Below the pieces are notes generated by a model, which was not told the DNA's origin, made no database searches, and saw only the letters and a program-made list of their open reading frames with translations. This document shows positions 24,968 through 43,098 of a DNA stretch of 64,000 nt, piece by piece; within the stretch, counting starts at the first letter, position 1, and every line of letters starts with the position of its first letter. This stretch comes from Alnus glutinosa (lineage: Eukaryota > Streptophyta > Magnoliopsida > Fagales > Betulaceae). The stretch covers positions 37,715,804 through 37,779,803 of the forward strand of contig NC_084888.1 of NCBI RefSeq assembly GCF_958979055.1, read 5' to 3'. The translations under genes were made by a program, and so were the position numbers.

Positions 24968-25675
24968 TTAAGAGATATCACGTGGTGCTGAAAAAGAGTC
25001 ACCCATCTTATAACCACACATTACCAACTTACAGACTATAGAGATAGGCACATAGAGCTTTCCATATTGGATGTAGATCATTATGCAGTTGGGATTTAAT
25101 ATCCGAGCAAAGAAAAGTACTACTTCCATTCAAAACCTACGGAGTAGAGTGCTTCACCTCAAAATTCATTGAATATGAAATACATACAGCATTTAATAAC
25201 AGTCGTGCTAGCAGGCTCTTGAGTATTTATTGACACTGACTACGCTGATGGCATTGCCACCAAATATCAAGACAGAATTGCCTCTCATTTACTACTGACA
25301 GAGAGAGAGAACCACCGGTTGACTAATAGACAGGTTTCTTCTGCCAGCGATGTGATTTTGAACAGTAACAAGAGAACAAAATATTGAGAGGTGCCTGGGA
25401 TGAATGCTGCATCTTTCTAATCTTTTGGAAAGCTCTCTATTCCCATAAGAAAAAGACCCCCCAACAAAAAAAAAAAGAAAAAAAGAAATTTGGAATGCAA
25501 CAATGAAGAACTCATGAATGTATAAGACCTGAAAAGCTACAAAAAAAAAAAAAAAAAGAAGCCCAATCGCTCTGAAAGAATTAATTTCAAAAATAAATAA
25601 TACCTTCGGCTGTCAATAAGTCAGTCTATGAACAATCCAACAAATAGGGGCAGGTGAAGGTTGGAAAACTTTGCA

Positions 25676-32044
<6,369 letters not shown>

Positions 32045-32732
32045 GTGTTCGTACGGTGATCAGAGTGGTTCTTCTTCTTCTTCACTCATGATTCACAGTT
32101 TGCGCCTCTTGGTACGAGAATAGTTTTTATTACTTCGAGTCAATGACCGGGGAAACGATGTCGTTTTGGAGTAGTTATTTTAACTTTTCAGACCACCAAT
32201 TCGCCCCCTCCTATATAAAAGCTGACAAATTATATTGTGCACACGTTCACATTTAGTGTAGGGTGAGATCCTATATGTGAAACTCATCCCACACGTATGG
32301 TGTATACAAATATGGGAGCTTTTTTTTCACCACCAACTCTTTTTATTTTCTTATATGAAAGTCCCTCTATTTTTATTTTTATTTTTCAAATAATATTATT
32401 ATATGTCTGAACATGTATCTGCTCATAAGAGGTTTTATTCTCCTATTTTGTAATCACATGAAATCCATTACCTTTTTAGGAAGATGTCGAATTTTGTTCA
32501 AAGTGGAATAATTTTCCACATGAATTATCAAATTAGCATAAGGTCAAAACAATTTTGTTAAGAAAATGTTATTATTAGGAGAATAACAAAAATAAAACTG
32601 ATTTTTATACATTCATATTCGTTATTATTTGTTTTTCTAAAAGAAATTCCAATTTGCTCTCAACATTATTCGGGGTACGTCACGAAGAGAATATTAGTAT
32701 TAAACAGACTTGCTCACTGCTTATAAGTTAGA

Positions 32733-32842
32733 ATTTTTTTTCTTTTTTTTTACATGTCCATACAAGAGGGGGGAAAGGAGATTCGAACTAGTGACATCCG
32801 CTTCATGAGACGTGATTCCCCGTCGATTAAGCTATCCCTTAT
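32733..32842 (-). mobile_element. tRNA-derived SINE
   Basis: Same family as 12098-12199. On the minus strand it reads AAGGGATAGCTTAATCGACG (A-box-like), then CACTAGTTCGAATCTCC (B-box-like), and ends GACATGTA followed by A-rich sequence. About 75-80% similar to the first copy by eye. Confidence 0.7.
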
Positions 32843-33713
32843 GGACTTATAAGTTGGCATTTAGTTTAAGAGATCGATAGGATTAAATTTTAAATAGGCC
32901 TAAGTATAAACATTACTAGTTTTTTTTAAATTAAAGTATCTCCAGCAAATTAAGTAAAACACTAGTATGCTTTCCGCTCTTTTAGGGTTTTGGGCTGAAC
33001 ATTCAATAATAACCCACATGGGCGGGCGGGCGGGCGAATGGCGGAAAAAAGCGCGCCGGATAAACATCATGTTAAGAGATAGAGATGGGAACGTTATTAA
33101 GATAATGGTGATGGCACAAATGCGAGAGTGGGTGCTATATAAATATTCTTTTGAAAAAAAAAAAAAAAATCCTATATAAATAAAAAAGTCCAAAGATGGA
33201 GTAATTATACTTAATGTGGCCCGTCTGGTACCTGACACGTGTTTTGCTTGAACTCACGCAACTACTGCAAAGTGTAGGCTAGTATAACTCGATCTTCCCC
33301 ATTTTCTTCACCTAATTCCTAATAAGAAAGGTGTTAGATTGATTGCAAAGGTAGAAAAGTCGGTGACATGGGTGATGGGGTTGGGGTCCGATGGAACTTG
33401 TATAGACAGGTGTCAAACTCAGTGAATTCGAGGGTCCAGTGGGCAGTGGGGTTAGCGGTCTGAAACGAGAATAGACAAATGTGGACCTATCACTGGGTGG
33501 CCATGGGGAGTTTCTGCCGGAGCCACATGATCTCCATGTGCCACAGCGCCACTCTTTTCTTCACACGCCGTACGCAAATAAATAGAGTCACAGATGTCTC
33601 AACTGAACAGGATAAACATGCCCCATCACAAAGGAAAAATACATTGACTAAGCTAACTAAGCTCTTAGCTCTCCATCACTTAAGCTGTTCAGCAGGGTCT
33701 GATCGATGAAATA

Positions 33714-33716
<3 letters not shown>

Positions 33717-33751
<35 letters not shown>
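33717..33751. repeat. Poly(A) tract, 35 bases
   Basis: Uninterrupted A-run following ATATAT. Nothing on either side identifies it as the tail of a known element. Confidence 0.9.
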
Positions 33752-33752
<1 letters not shown>

Positions 33753-35409
33753 GGCACGTATACAGCTTGATGAAAATATTCTTGGTTTATTGTTGAGAGG
33801 CCAAAGCAACAAAATGGCTCCAATGGTGATGCTGATAATTGTTGATGATGAATGATGATCATTCCTTTCAAAAACCTCAATAGAAGTTGAAGGCGCAAAA
33901 GGAGATAGTAGGGCAGTGAGACAGATGGCAATAAATTTATAAGATAAGTACCCCTTTCCTTGTGATCACATTAGCATTGTATTTATTGTCACGTAAGCGA
34001 TTGATTTTGACTCTTGAGTTTACCCAATTCACAAGGCTATTAGGATGACAATTATGCATGGCCTCTACCTCTATTATTATTTTTATTTTTTTAGCCTGAG
34101 CTTTTTTGATTGAAAATTCCATCAATTTATGCTTAAACAAGAGACCGAAATGAAACTCACTTGCCTAATTAAATTTTAAGTTGCCTAATTATCTATTTCG
34201 ACATATGAGTATCATATGAACTCTCTCTCATGTATTAAACATTAAATTTCTCGAGTATGGAGATCTCCCATGCGGGCTTGTCCTCCCATAGTTAATATAC
34301 ATAATATTATTATTATTATTATTATTATATGCTAATAGCTATAGCAGTTAGGTATCATGTCATGCAAAATTGTACACATCCATGGTGACAATGGCCAAAA
34401 ACCAAAGAACATATATTATACTCAACCTTTAAATTCAAGAAAGAGAGGAGGAGTGGGAGAATAGCATTTTTTTTTCTTCAAATAAGCAAACTAAGATTAG
34501 GTGGGATCAGGTACCATAATCAAAGGTTCTCAGGCACATTTTTCTTCAAAACTATTATAAAGTTCAACCCTCGCTGAATGTAGTTCTCTCAACAATGATT
34601 TTGAAGTGAAAAGACAGGCAACACATAAGTATCTCTACTTTCACTTGGTATCCTCCCATCTGTGTCGCAGTTCTCTCTTCCACAACCCTCTCAAGTCTCA
34701 ATCCCATAATCTACAAAGAACCCATCAAGCCATCTATTCCCTTCTCCCTCCGTCTGCTTCACTCAAATCAATCCTCCTCCTGTGTCTTGAAAGAAACTAG
34801 AAAATATCCAACCTCTCTCGCCTTCAATCTCTTCACTCGGGTTGTCATCAATTATCATAAGGTGTTGGTCGATCTGACGAAGAAAGAAATTGTTTGCATT
34901 GATGATTTTCAATGAAGGTGATAATTGTCATTCAAAGTCTCAAAAACTGTTCACCACCCCTTCCCTTATCCTAGTGACCCAACAAGATACTTTTTTGATG
35001 GTCTTTTTATCAGCTGGTTAGAATCCTAACAGACGGGCAATAACTCAAAAAAAAAAAAAAAAAAAAAAATCCCATCTTTCTCTTTACATAACTCAAAGCA
35101 GAGATCTGCAAGTGTTTTTCCTTGGCTTCTCTCTGTTCACACATGAAGTCCAGCCTCTAGGGTCTTATCCAAGATCAGAAGAAGCTGAAACCAACAAGAC
35201 AAGCTACTTAATTTGTTGAATACACGAGTTATATGAAGTCCCTTCTTTCCGTCTCCTTTGTCGTTCGGTTCGCTGCTGAGAAGCCGTGGAGCAACGAAAT
35301 CTCAAGCCCATTTACAGAACTTTTCTGAAATCAAGAGGGTGGGTGCAAGAATTTTGTGAATTACCCTGTTTGTTAGTTTTTCAGTGCAGAACCCGTATTG
35401 AATTGAGCA

Positions 35410-36018
35410 ATGGTGACAAATCTTCATCATCGCCTACACCGTCTACTACTCGACTCAGAATCGAGCGCGCCGCCGTCTAACGGAAGTAGGAATGAACGCG
35501 GTTACGCTAGCGAGGCAAACTTCGATACCAACATGGTGATAATCCTAGCAGCCTTGCTCTGTGCATTAATAGGCGCACTGGGGCTAAATTCAATTGTGCG
35601 TTGCGCTCTAAGATGCAGCCGTAGGTTTGCTTTTGAAACACCGGATGAGGCCGCTACTCGTCTAGCCGCCACGGGCCTTAAAAAGAGCGCATTGCGTCGG
35701 ATCCCAGTCGCAGTATATGGGTCGCCGTCGGTTCTAAATATTCCGGCCACAGATTGTCCCATTTGCCTTGGTGAATTTGAAGATGGTGAGAAAGTTAGAG
35801 TGCTGCCAAAATGCAACCACGGCTTCCATCTAAGGTGCATAGACCCATGGTTAGCGTCACACTCATCATGTCCAACTTGCCGGCAGTCGTTGCTAGACCA
35901 ACCGACGAGTTCTGACGCCGGGGATGCTGATGCTGGAATCCGGAATCATGCAAATCCAATACCAGAGGGACAAGGGGATGTGGCAATAGCTGTGGATCAT
36001 CATGACTTCATTGGGTAA
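35410..36018 (+). CDS. ATL-family RING-H2 E3 ubiquitin ligase (ATL74-like)
   Basis: Intronless, 202 aa. It should transfer ubiquitin from an E2 to unknown targets while anchored in a membrane. A single N-terminal membrane segment ([17 protein letters not shown], about residues 43-59) is followed by a basic stretch and the ATL-specific GLD motif ([16 protein letters not shown]). The canonical RING-H2 then follows: [33 protein letters not shown] and SCPTC, with all eight metal ligands. The acidic tail ends DHHDFIG. The combination [16 protein letters not shown] plus [12 protein letters not shown] resembles the ATL74/75/76 subgroup. ATG 35410 is the first in frame and gives the usual short N-terminus. 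A long leader without coding signal lies upstream. Confidence 0.92.
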   Translation: MVTNLHHRLHRLLLDSESSAPPSNGSRNERGYASEANFDTNMVIILAALLCALIGALGLNSIVRCALRCSRRFAFETPDEAATRLAATGLKKSALRRIPVAVYGSPSVLNIPATDCPICLGEFEDGEKVRVLPKCNHGFHLRCIDPWLASHSSCPTCRQSLLDQPTSSDAGDADAGIRNHANPIPEGQGDVAIAVDHHDFIG

Positions 36019-38557
36019 GTTAAATCTTGAACTGCAAAGATTCCCCCCACTTCTCCTTCTTTCTTTCTTTTTTCTTTTCTTTATATATATATATATATAT
36101 ATATATCTTAGTATTTTCTTTTCATGCTGCTGGCTTGGTCATGTAATTATGCATAGAGAGATCAGAGTGAGAGACACCTTTGCTAGTTGCAATGTCAGTG
36201 CTTATATGGAGGTTTCTGAGGCGATACTGTGTATGTACATGATTAGTCTGATAATTAAAGAAATTAGTATTGGAAAGTTTGTTTATCTGTGCTGCTCTAC
36301 CTCCCTTAATCTGAGTTTTCTGTTACAAGGCCAAACTGTTCATCATATGATGATTGATATTTTCCCCAAAAGAGAGAGAGAAAAAAAAAGTTATAAAAAA
36401 GTGGGTTGCTGAATAGACAGAATTTGGTTTTGTAAAATACAAGAATCAACATTTCGACTCCACCAAGATATGAAAATCATGTCATGGTTATATCACAATA
36501 GTGGAATGGTATTCCCTTTAAACTAGAATATTTACAAGTTTATTGGCCTAATCATAGATCAAAAGCAACCCCACTTTTCACGCTCAATTTTTACACAGAT
36601 TAAGGCATGTTTTAAGCAATTGACATGAAAAGATACTTAAAAACACGTTATATCAACTGATATGAATGAAGCTGGCATGTAAATTTAGTGAATCAAAGCA
36701 GGTGAACTTGCATTTGAACGTGGGCAGTGGGCACCGGCAGTGCTAAAGTGCTTAACTTGGAGGCACTTCCACGTGCTTGGCACGCGCCACTCTCTAGTCA
36801 ATTATTATTCAAAGTGTTTTGCATTGCCAACTAAAGTCAGTTCATAGGTTTTGATTCCTTTTATTTTTGAGTTAAAAGTAGAGTTATTGGGGCATAAGGC
36901 ATCATCTCTTTTTTCCTTTTACATTTTCAAACTTCCATTCTCTCCCCAATATGCTCTATAAAATGCCTGGGCACCTTTAGCCACCCTTCTGCTGATGACA
37001 GGTCAAAATGTTGTCACTCAAACACCATCCTAAGTGTAAGTGAGTACCCTTACAGGTCTTACAACTTTTATTCTAAGACCATCAAAAATATGTTTTATCA
37101 GTTTAATAAGTTAGTCTACATTCTTAAATCAATATTGGATTTGGTTTTTCAAATTACATCTTGGAGGTCAGATCGATGATGATGAGATTCTAATACTGAG
37201 TCCACTGTCCACTTTTCTTGGTGTCAGAAGAACATGGGAGCTTGTTTAATTATAGGAAGTACAGAAAGAAGAAAAAAGCTGATGGAAACGGAAGCATCTC
37301 TCAAAAACTTGGTAGGCTAAGGGGAAAATAAAAATAAAAAATTAGGTTTGGTCTGATTTGATTTGATAGCCTTTTCTTATCAACTTTCCCTTTTGCCCTG
37401 TTTGATTTGATAGCCATTTGAGGAGAAAGAATCCTAATTTTGGTGATTATAGAATGGAATCTTGAACTCTTAGCTTTTTTTATTTTTTTTTCAAAATGCA
37501 TTCATGCACTTACTCGAGACATGTCTATGTAATGAGGATGATACCTGTAGTGTGAGGAGGACATTTTACCAAAGCATCTTCCATCATTAGGAAGTAGGAA
37601 CACCCCGATTGGTTAATTTCGAGATTTTTCCTTGATTGGGAAGTAGATTTGCGGCAAAAGAATTTTACTTTTAGAGTTTATTATATATTATGTTGTTTGT
37701 TTGAATCCTTTTTAACCAATATGAACAAACATGTCCACTCTACACATCTCCTGCATTTGTTGCGCCACCATGAGTCTACAATACATATGCCTACACCGTA
37801 CCAGCTTGGTACACAGTTTGTCAGGGATTGCACCCAAAAGCTACGCCGTTTTGTAACAATTCATCCAACGAATATTTTCAGTGGTCATATCGAGTGGAAC
37901 ACAAAAAAGGAATAGGTAGAGAAAAGGACCTGCCACTCTTGTAAAGTTGCCTTTTATGTGCTCCAAATCCTATGATCATCATTCTTTCTTTGAGAATATA
38001 TATAAAGATTTCAACAACAAGATTATGTTATTCAGACTAACTCATCCAAAATTTAGTATTAATTTTTATTATTGAGCAGTAAATAAGCACTTAAAAGTCA
38101 AATGACACCCTTGGCTAATGGTCATTAGCCAAGATGGTCGGTTGCCGTGGTCGCATGGCTATCTGACGGACTACCCATAAATAAATAAGGACATAAATTT
38201 TTTACAATTAAGATGGTTGGTCACGGTGGTCACATGAATTGTTATGATTGGGTTGTAAATTTTTTATTGGATAAAATCAAGTTTACGAATAAAACTGATA
38301 TAGAGATAAGTCTATTTCTAAACATATGTTTGAAGAAAGTTTCTCTAAAACCCTTCCGTAATTATCACATCATGGACTTGATATTCACGTTCGTAACAGT
38401 ATCTGTGAACCAATAATGATGCAAAGGGATTAGCTGTTGGCCCTTGAAAATCAATATTTATACTATCAACGAAGGAAATCTATAATGATGTTCATAAGGG
38501 CATTCTTTACCTCATTTCCACAAAAACCATAATTCCTTACTAAAAAAAAACAACTGG
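36019..38557. other. Intergenic region, no gene seen
   Basis: Includes the ATL 3' flank with an (AT)n tract at 36083-36106. There are two diverged copies of an AAGATGGTYGGT...GTGGTC segment near 38132 and 38210. The rest is AT-rich sequence with only short reading frames. A CACGTG core occurs near 36770. Confidence 0.55.
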
Positions 38558-39370
38558 GTTTTTTTTTTTTTTTTTTTGAACGGAATAGCATGTGCTACTC
38601 ATATATTAAAGCCCAAAGGGCATACATGATGAGAAATGAGGAACAGACCCCTCACACTTTAAGCCAGAAGGATCTGGCTTAAAAACAACTGCCTAGCAGA
38701 ATCACAAATTTCACTAGAATTACAATAAATCCCCTAACTAAAAAATTCTAGTAAAACTTAAACCACACAAAGGCAAACTGTACATAGAAACAAGGGAAAA
38801 TACAACACAAAGGCAGAAAGCCCTAAATAAGTCGCCGGCAGTGGATAAGGGGACTGAATCGCCGGAGTGACGGCGCGTGTGGGACACGCGCCGCATCCGG
38901 TCGCACCCGGCCGAAGATCCGACGCCGTCAAGCACGGCCAGAAAATGCGGAGCGTAACCTGCACGCGTGGATAATAAGCAGCGACGCCCTGGCGCGTGAG
39001 GGCCACGCGCCGAGCTCCGAGGACCTGCACGACCGCAGCTTCCAGCACCCAGGGCGGAACACGGCAGGGACCTCGGCAGGGTAGCGCGTGTCCACCAGGA
39101 GTCAACGGACATGCGTAGATCTAGCTTCGAAAATAAGAGAAAAACCAGGAAAGTCTGGCCAGAAAACACACCGTCGACGACACCGAAACCGACCTCACTC
39201 CACTGTCGACTTCTTAAGGAAGGTCATCCTGCCCAGAAACAGAAAGAAAACAAGAAAAAACAAGAACAAACAACGCCACCATAGCCGAAAGAGCTATGGG
39301 CGAAACAACCACCACCGGTACAACCGGGGGGAACAAAACTCTACAGTCCTAAGACTGAGAGGACTGTTTT
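38558..39370 (-). mobile_element. Poly(A) non-LTR retroposon, LINE-derived, no reverse transcriptase
   Basis: On the minus strand a GC-rich body (about 39170-38830, with GCGTGT...ACACGCGCC) leads to a 3' part GGGCTTTAATATATGAGTAG ... GCTATTCCGTTC and a poly(A) (T-run at 38558-38577). It shares body motifs (GCTAGATCTACG, then GGTGRACACGCGC) with the element at 46079-47053. No reverse transcriptase frame is present. The upper boundary is approximate and no target duplication is evident. Confidence 0.55.
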
Positions 39371-39656
39371 TTGGTTTTTTACGATGATGTGACATAAATA
39401 TAATAATAATTTTTAGTGTTTTGTGTTTAAAGTGGCTTGATGATGCCGTTATTTTTTTTGCTAAAAGCAAATTTTTATCCTAAAAAAACATTGCCAAACG
39501 AGTCCACTCACAAGATTGTGTATGAAATTGCTGAACAAAAGCCATGCTCTAACATAGCCCATTCTTGCCCAAAGCAATTTAAGATCTCACTTGAACTTCT
39601 CTTAAGTCATAGGATTTCATCTCCCTCACCAATTAATCACCATGCTCATAAACACA

Positions 39657-39961
39657 CGGGCCTTGTTTGGCAAGTGTTTGAAGAGTGCAAAGTAGTGCGT
39701 GTGTTCAGGATAAACATTTCCAAAAAAAATTTCACATTTTTCAAAAACAATTAGCATCAAAACATTCTTAACTTTTTTTTTACTTTTTATATCACATCAA
39801 TAAATTTTTATTACTCTTCAAATAAAAAAATCAACTACAATACAAAATTTTTTCACTTTTTTATACAAAACTTTTTTACTTTATATCACATCTATCACTT
39901 TTTACTAACTCAAATTTTTTTATCACTATTCTGTTCTGTCCCTCACTTTCCAAACAAGGCC
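39657..39961. mobile_element. TIR MITE with 9-bp target duplication
   Basis: The left end GGCCTTGTTTGGCAAGTG (from 39659) is inverted at the right end (CACTTTCCAAACAAGGCC, to 39961). ATAAACACA occurs on both sides (39648-39656 and 39962-39970). The interior is AT-rich with several CACTTTTT / AAAAAGTG-like runs. Non-autonomous; hAT or Mutator-like, depending on whether the duplication is 8 or 9 bp. Confidence 0.75.
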
Positions 39962-40153
39962 ATAAACACAACATGCAAAGCAACCCCCAAAACTGAAACC
40001 ATCCCCCGCAACCCGAAAACACATAACCAAAAAACCATCCCTGACCAAAAGTGCCCTGAGCCAAATCCCCAATCAAAAACCCACAAAAAAAAAAAAAAAA
40101 AAAACCATTCCACCACCGTAAACGCACAAAACCAAACAATCCATTGCACACGT

Positions 40154-40553
40154 TGTTAGGAGTCTTACAGTCATATTGAAACATATGTTATTTATCTAAT
40201 GAGAGTATTATTTCTTGTAAAATTTTAGTAGTAAATAATAATAGAGAATAAAGGGATAGTATGTTATCCCTAAGTAGTTGTATATTATCTTTATTAATAG
40301 TTGTTAGTGATAGAATATATAGTCATGATAAGATACGTCTCTATGAAGTGTTAGTGATATGATACATCTTTATAAGACTATTTCATGTTTAGCACATTTC
40401 TTTTTAATTCTATATAAACCCATTCGGGCTTTGATGAATAAAGTAAGCAAAAGATTATTAATATTCAGTTCTTGAGTTGATTTGAGAGGTATTATGGTTC
40501 TTCGAGCCACCCTTATTTATCCGTTACATGTTTGAGTAATTAGACACGTAACA
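40154..40553. mobile_element. Solo LTR, Ty1/copia type (fossil)
   Basis: A 400-bp unit with inverted ends TGTTA...TAACA, a CTATATAAACCC TATA-type motif at about 40420 and an AATAAA signal about 20 bases later. CACGT on the left and CACGC on the right look like the 5-bp target duplication, slightly diverged. No internal coding region is present, so it is a solo LTR. It lies 304 bp beyond the CHIL stop codon. The near-matching duplication suggests moderate age. Confidence 0.7.
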
Positions 40554-40856
40554 CACGCACAAAACCACCTATTCACAAGCAAAAAACCAAACCCAAAAAT
40601 CACAGAGATTCAATCCAAACCCAGGGATTAAGCCCACATCGCGGTGGGAAGCAAAAAGGGAATATAAGAGACAAAAGCATCACTTTGAGGAACAAAATGG
40701 AAGCAACTTTTTTTAAGTTGAAAACCGTAGCTACCATATATATTATTGATACAGAAGCATAACGAGCCGGCTTTTGCCTTCCATGGACAAAGTTCCGATC
40801 AGAGCAGCAAACAAAGCACCACAAGACCCATAAATAAGACAACAAAAGTAAAATGT

Positions 40857-42188
40857 TCATGATTTAGATAACTCGGCAGAGAGGGTGTTAGCTAAGGAGG
40901 ATATGGTTGTCTGAGACACCCCTCTAGTCCCTCCCAAGTACCATTTCTTGATCATCTCAACCACATTTGCATTCTCCACTTTGATTTTTGACTCCTTTCC
41001 TTCAGTCGAAAGAACAATCTGACACACACAAATATACGCACCCGGTATTAGAGTATTAATTCAATAATCATTTCTTATCAGTTTTTTGAGACAAATGGTG
41101 AGCAAAGGTACTCAGTTCAATTCGAATCTTGTTTTTATCATTCACCACACTGTTATTAACTTATGAGGAAGAATGTTAAAATATTAATTGACTTATTAAA
41201 TCAATCTTTTTCTATCGGTTGGTACAATTAGCAAGGAATATTAGAAATATATGTAAGGCTATGGACACTAATGTTACTGATCAGAATGATATTTTACCTC
41301 GGCGGTGGCAGAAGTTGCTGGAAAATGATATGTGATTATGGAATTTTTCTTGAAATAAGCAGACTGGAAGAATTCAACAAGTTTTTCCAAGGCTACCTCC
41401 TCCTCCTCTTCATACTTGTCATCGGCAGCCAATCTATCCCTCACAGCGCTCTCTAGCTGCACTCCATATTGAGAACCCTTGATCTCCTTAATCACCACTA
41501 TTCTTAGAAATTTCTCCACCGGAGCTACATATATATATATATAGGGAGAGATTGGAGAAGTTGTTTTTAGCAATACCCAAGTGGCTAATATGGTATATAT
41601 AGTGTTCATTTCATTATAGACTACAGTACTAGGAAAAGATAACTTCATCAATAGCAGCAAACTACAGATTTGGATTACTGGAGCTAGAAATGATTATACC
41701 AGAAGCAAGGGCGTCAAAGAAGTCATCATCTTCAGCTAGGACACCTCCAGGTTTACCCTTCCATTGCTGCAGATGCTTCACAATTTCGGGTTCTAAATAA
41801 ACTCCAATTGCTGTGAACTTAATTTGGAGAAAGTGTATCTCAATGTCCGTAATTCCTATCACACCAAAGAGAAGAAATTAAATTTTCGTCGAAGTCAGGC
41901 CGCTGTTAGGAGATCTAGAAGATCGAAGAACAGCATGATCATGAACATTATAGTACTAGAAGCAGGGCATGTTGTTGTGTACGTACCATGACCCAGCAGA
42001 GATAACGGCTTTGTGGTGGTAATCTGAGGAGGAAAAGGGATTTCATCCACCATAACCATTTCAGTGCCCACTGTTGTAGCACACATCAAGAACAGAGTCT
42101 AGGTGATGAGAAATATTAGAAGAAACAGAAAGTGTATATAAATAATGAAAAAAAAAAAAAAAGAAAAAAAAAAAAAAGAGCTCTTACT
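40857..42188 (-). CDS. CHIL: Chalcone isomerase-like protein (CHIL, type IV CHI fold)
   Basis: Non-catalytic partner that binds chalcone synthase and improves flavonoid production; cytosolic/ER-associated flavonoid metabolon. Minus-strand coding segments: 42188 (the A of ATG), 42070-41987, 41855-41700, 41524-41298, 41018-40857. They total 630 bp, 209 aa, the same length as the Arabidopsis protein. Start: exon 1 ends ...CAACCA before a GTAAGAG donor, and exon 2 begins TGGGCACTGAAATG after CAG, so joining gives ATG GGC ACT GAA ATG ([18 protein letters not shown]), the family's N-terminus. An in-frame ATG inside intron 1 ([10 protein letters not shown]...) is the alternative if that intron is retained. 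Conserved blocks: [79 protein letters not shown] and [15 protein letters not shown]. Confidence 0.94.
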
Positions 42189-42464
42189 GGTTGTAGTGCT
42201 GCTCTGAGACAATATTGCAGTGATCAGAAAGAACTCAAAGAAGAGGGGGGAAGATTTATCAAAGAGGAGGAGGAGGGAATAGCTGATATTTAAGGCGGCT
42301 TTCTTCGGGGGTTGCTGTGCTAGCTGACACTCTTCTTATGTGCATGCCTTCCAGTCTTGGCTTTAGGAGTTAGGACAGTGGTAGGTAGGGGAGGGTTGCT
42401 GAGCTTGTGTTTCATCTCATTTTCTTCCGCTGTCACGGTCTTGGCCTCATATTTTTATTTTATT

Positions 42465-42530
42465 TTTATTTTTTTTTACATGTCCATACACCGGAGGAGA
42501 AGAGACTCTTCGACCTCATTGCCGTCATAC
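42465..42530 (-). mobile_element. SINE 3' fragment
   Basis: T-run followed by ACATGTCCATACACCGGAGG and GAGACTCTTCGACCTC. This matches the 3' half of the SINEs at 12098-12199 and 32733-32842; the A-box half is missing or too diverged. It lies in the CHIL upstream region. Confidence 0.45.
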
Positions 42531-43098
42531 AAAAAAGTCATTTTCTGATTTTTAGTTCATCAATCTACTTCCATGCCTATTGCCCAACACTATTAATTCT
42601 TCGGTCCAAATAATTACTTAAAGCTTGATCGATCAAACATTCATGGGATTTCCTGGGGATTAAATTGATTAATCAATTTTCCCGTACGTGCTGGTTTGGT
42701 TCGGGCTTGAAATTACATTTGAGGCCTTATGGCTAGCAAGTATCCACGTGTTGGGTTTCCATAACCACCGCTCATTTTACCTACCTCCCAATTCTTCCGT
42801 TGTACGTATCGTTTAGTCACTGGTGGTACCCCGCTTGCCACCTGCATAATCGTTAACGCATAAAATGACTCTTATCATTTTAAGTAAAAAGAAGATGATC
42901 CGATTTCCATTTTAACAAGGAATAAGTATTGCTCAAAAGAAATAACAATATAAGGTTTGAAAAAGAAAAGAAAAAAAAGGAGGAAAAAAAAAACTATTAT
43001 TTCTCCCTTAATTTATCACGCAATTTTCAATGTTTTTCCATTTTTTTTTTTTTAATGCGGATAATGTAACCTACTAATTTACCATTAGGGTTGCAACG
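42531..43098. other. CHIL upstream intergenic DNA, no gene seen
   Basis: Contains purine-rich A/G tracts (42950-42995) and T-rich tracts. No reading frame or recognised element. Confidence 0.55.

Larger units (their letters stand above)
20775..25675. other. Gene-free repeat-bearing region
   Basis: Almost 5 kb without a supportable gene. It holds MITE-like repeat copies (21345-21468, about 22645-22730, 24140-24262), a TIR element at 24719-24967, and A-rich tracts near 23892, 24478 and 25540. Two diverged segments with a shared GTAGGCC(TG/A)CCATGACCCTT core occur near 23260 and 24410. The right end (about 25300-25675) is probably 3' UTR of the bZIP18 gene. Confidence 0.55.
32045..35409. other. 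Intergenic region between divergent bZIP18 and ATL genes
   Basis: Holds the bZIP18 promoter side and a SINE at 32733-32842. Also present are a (GGGC)n-like island near 33020-33036, an A-run of 35 bases at 33717-33751 and an (ATT)n tract near 34307-34327. A CT-rich stretch at 34640-35250 is probably leader or promoter of the ATL gene. No additional gene is seen. Confidence 0.55.

Noticed and set aside
38738-39169. 143-residue Arg/Gly-rich open frame on the minus strand
   Set aside because: Part of the GC-rich body of a non-LTR retroposon related to the 46.1-47.1 kb element; no domain seen.
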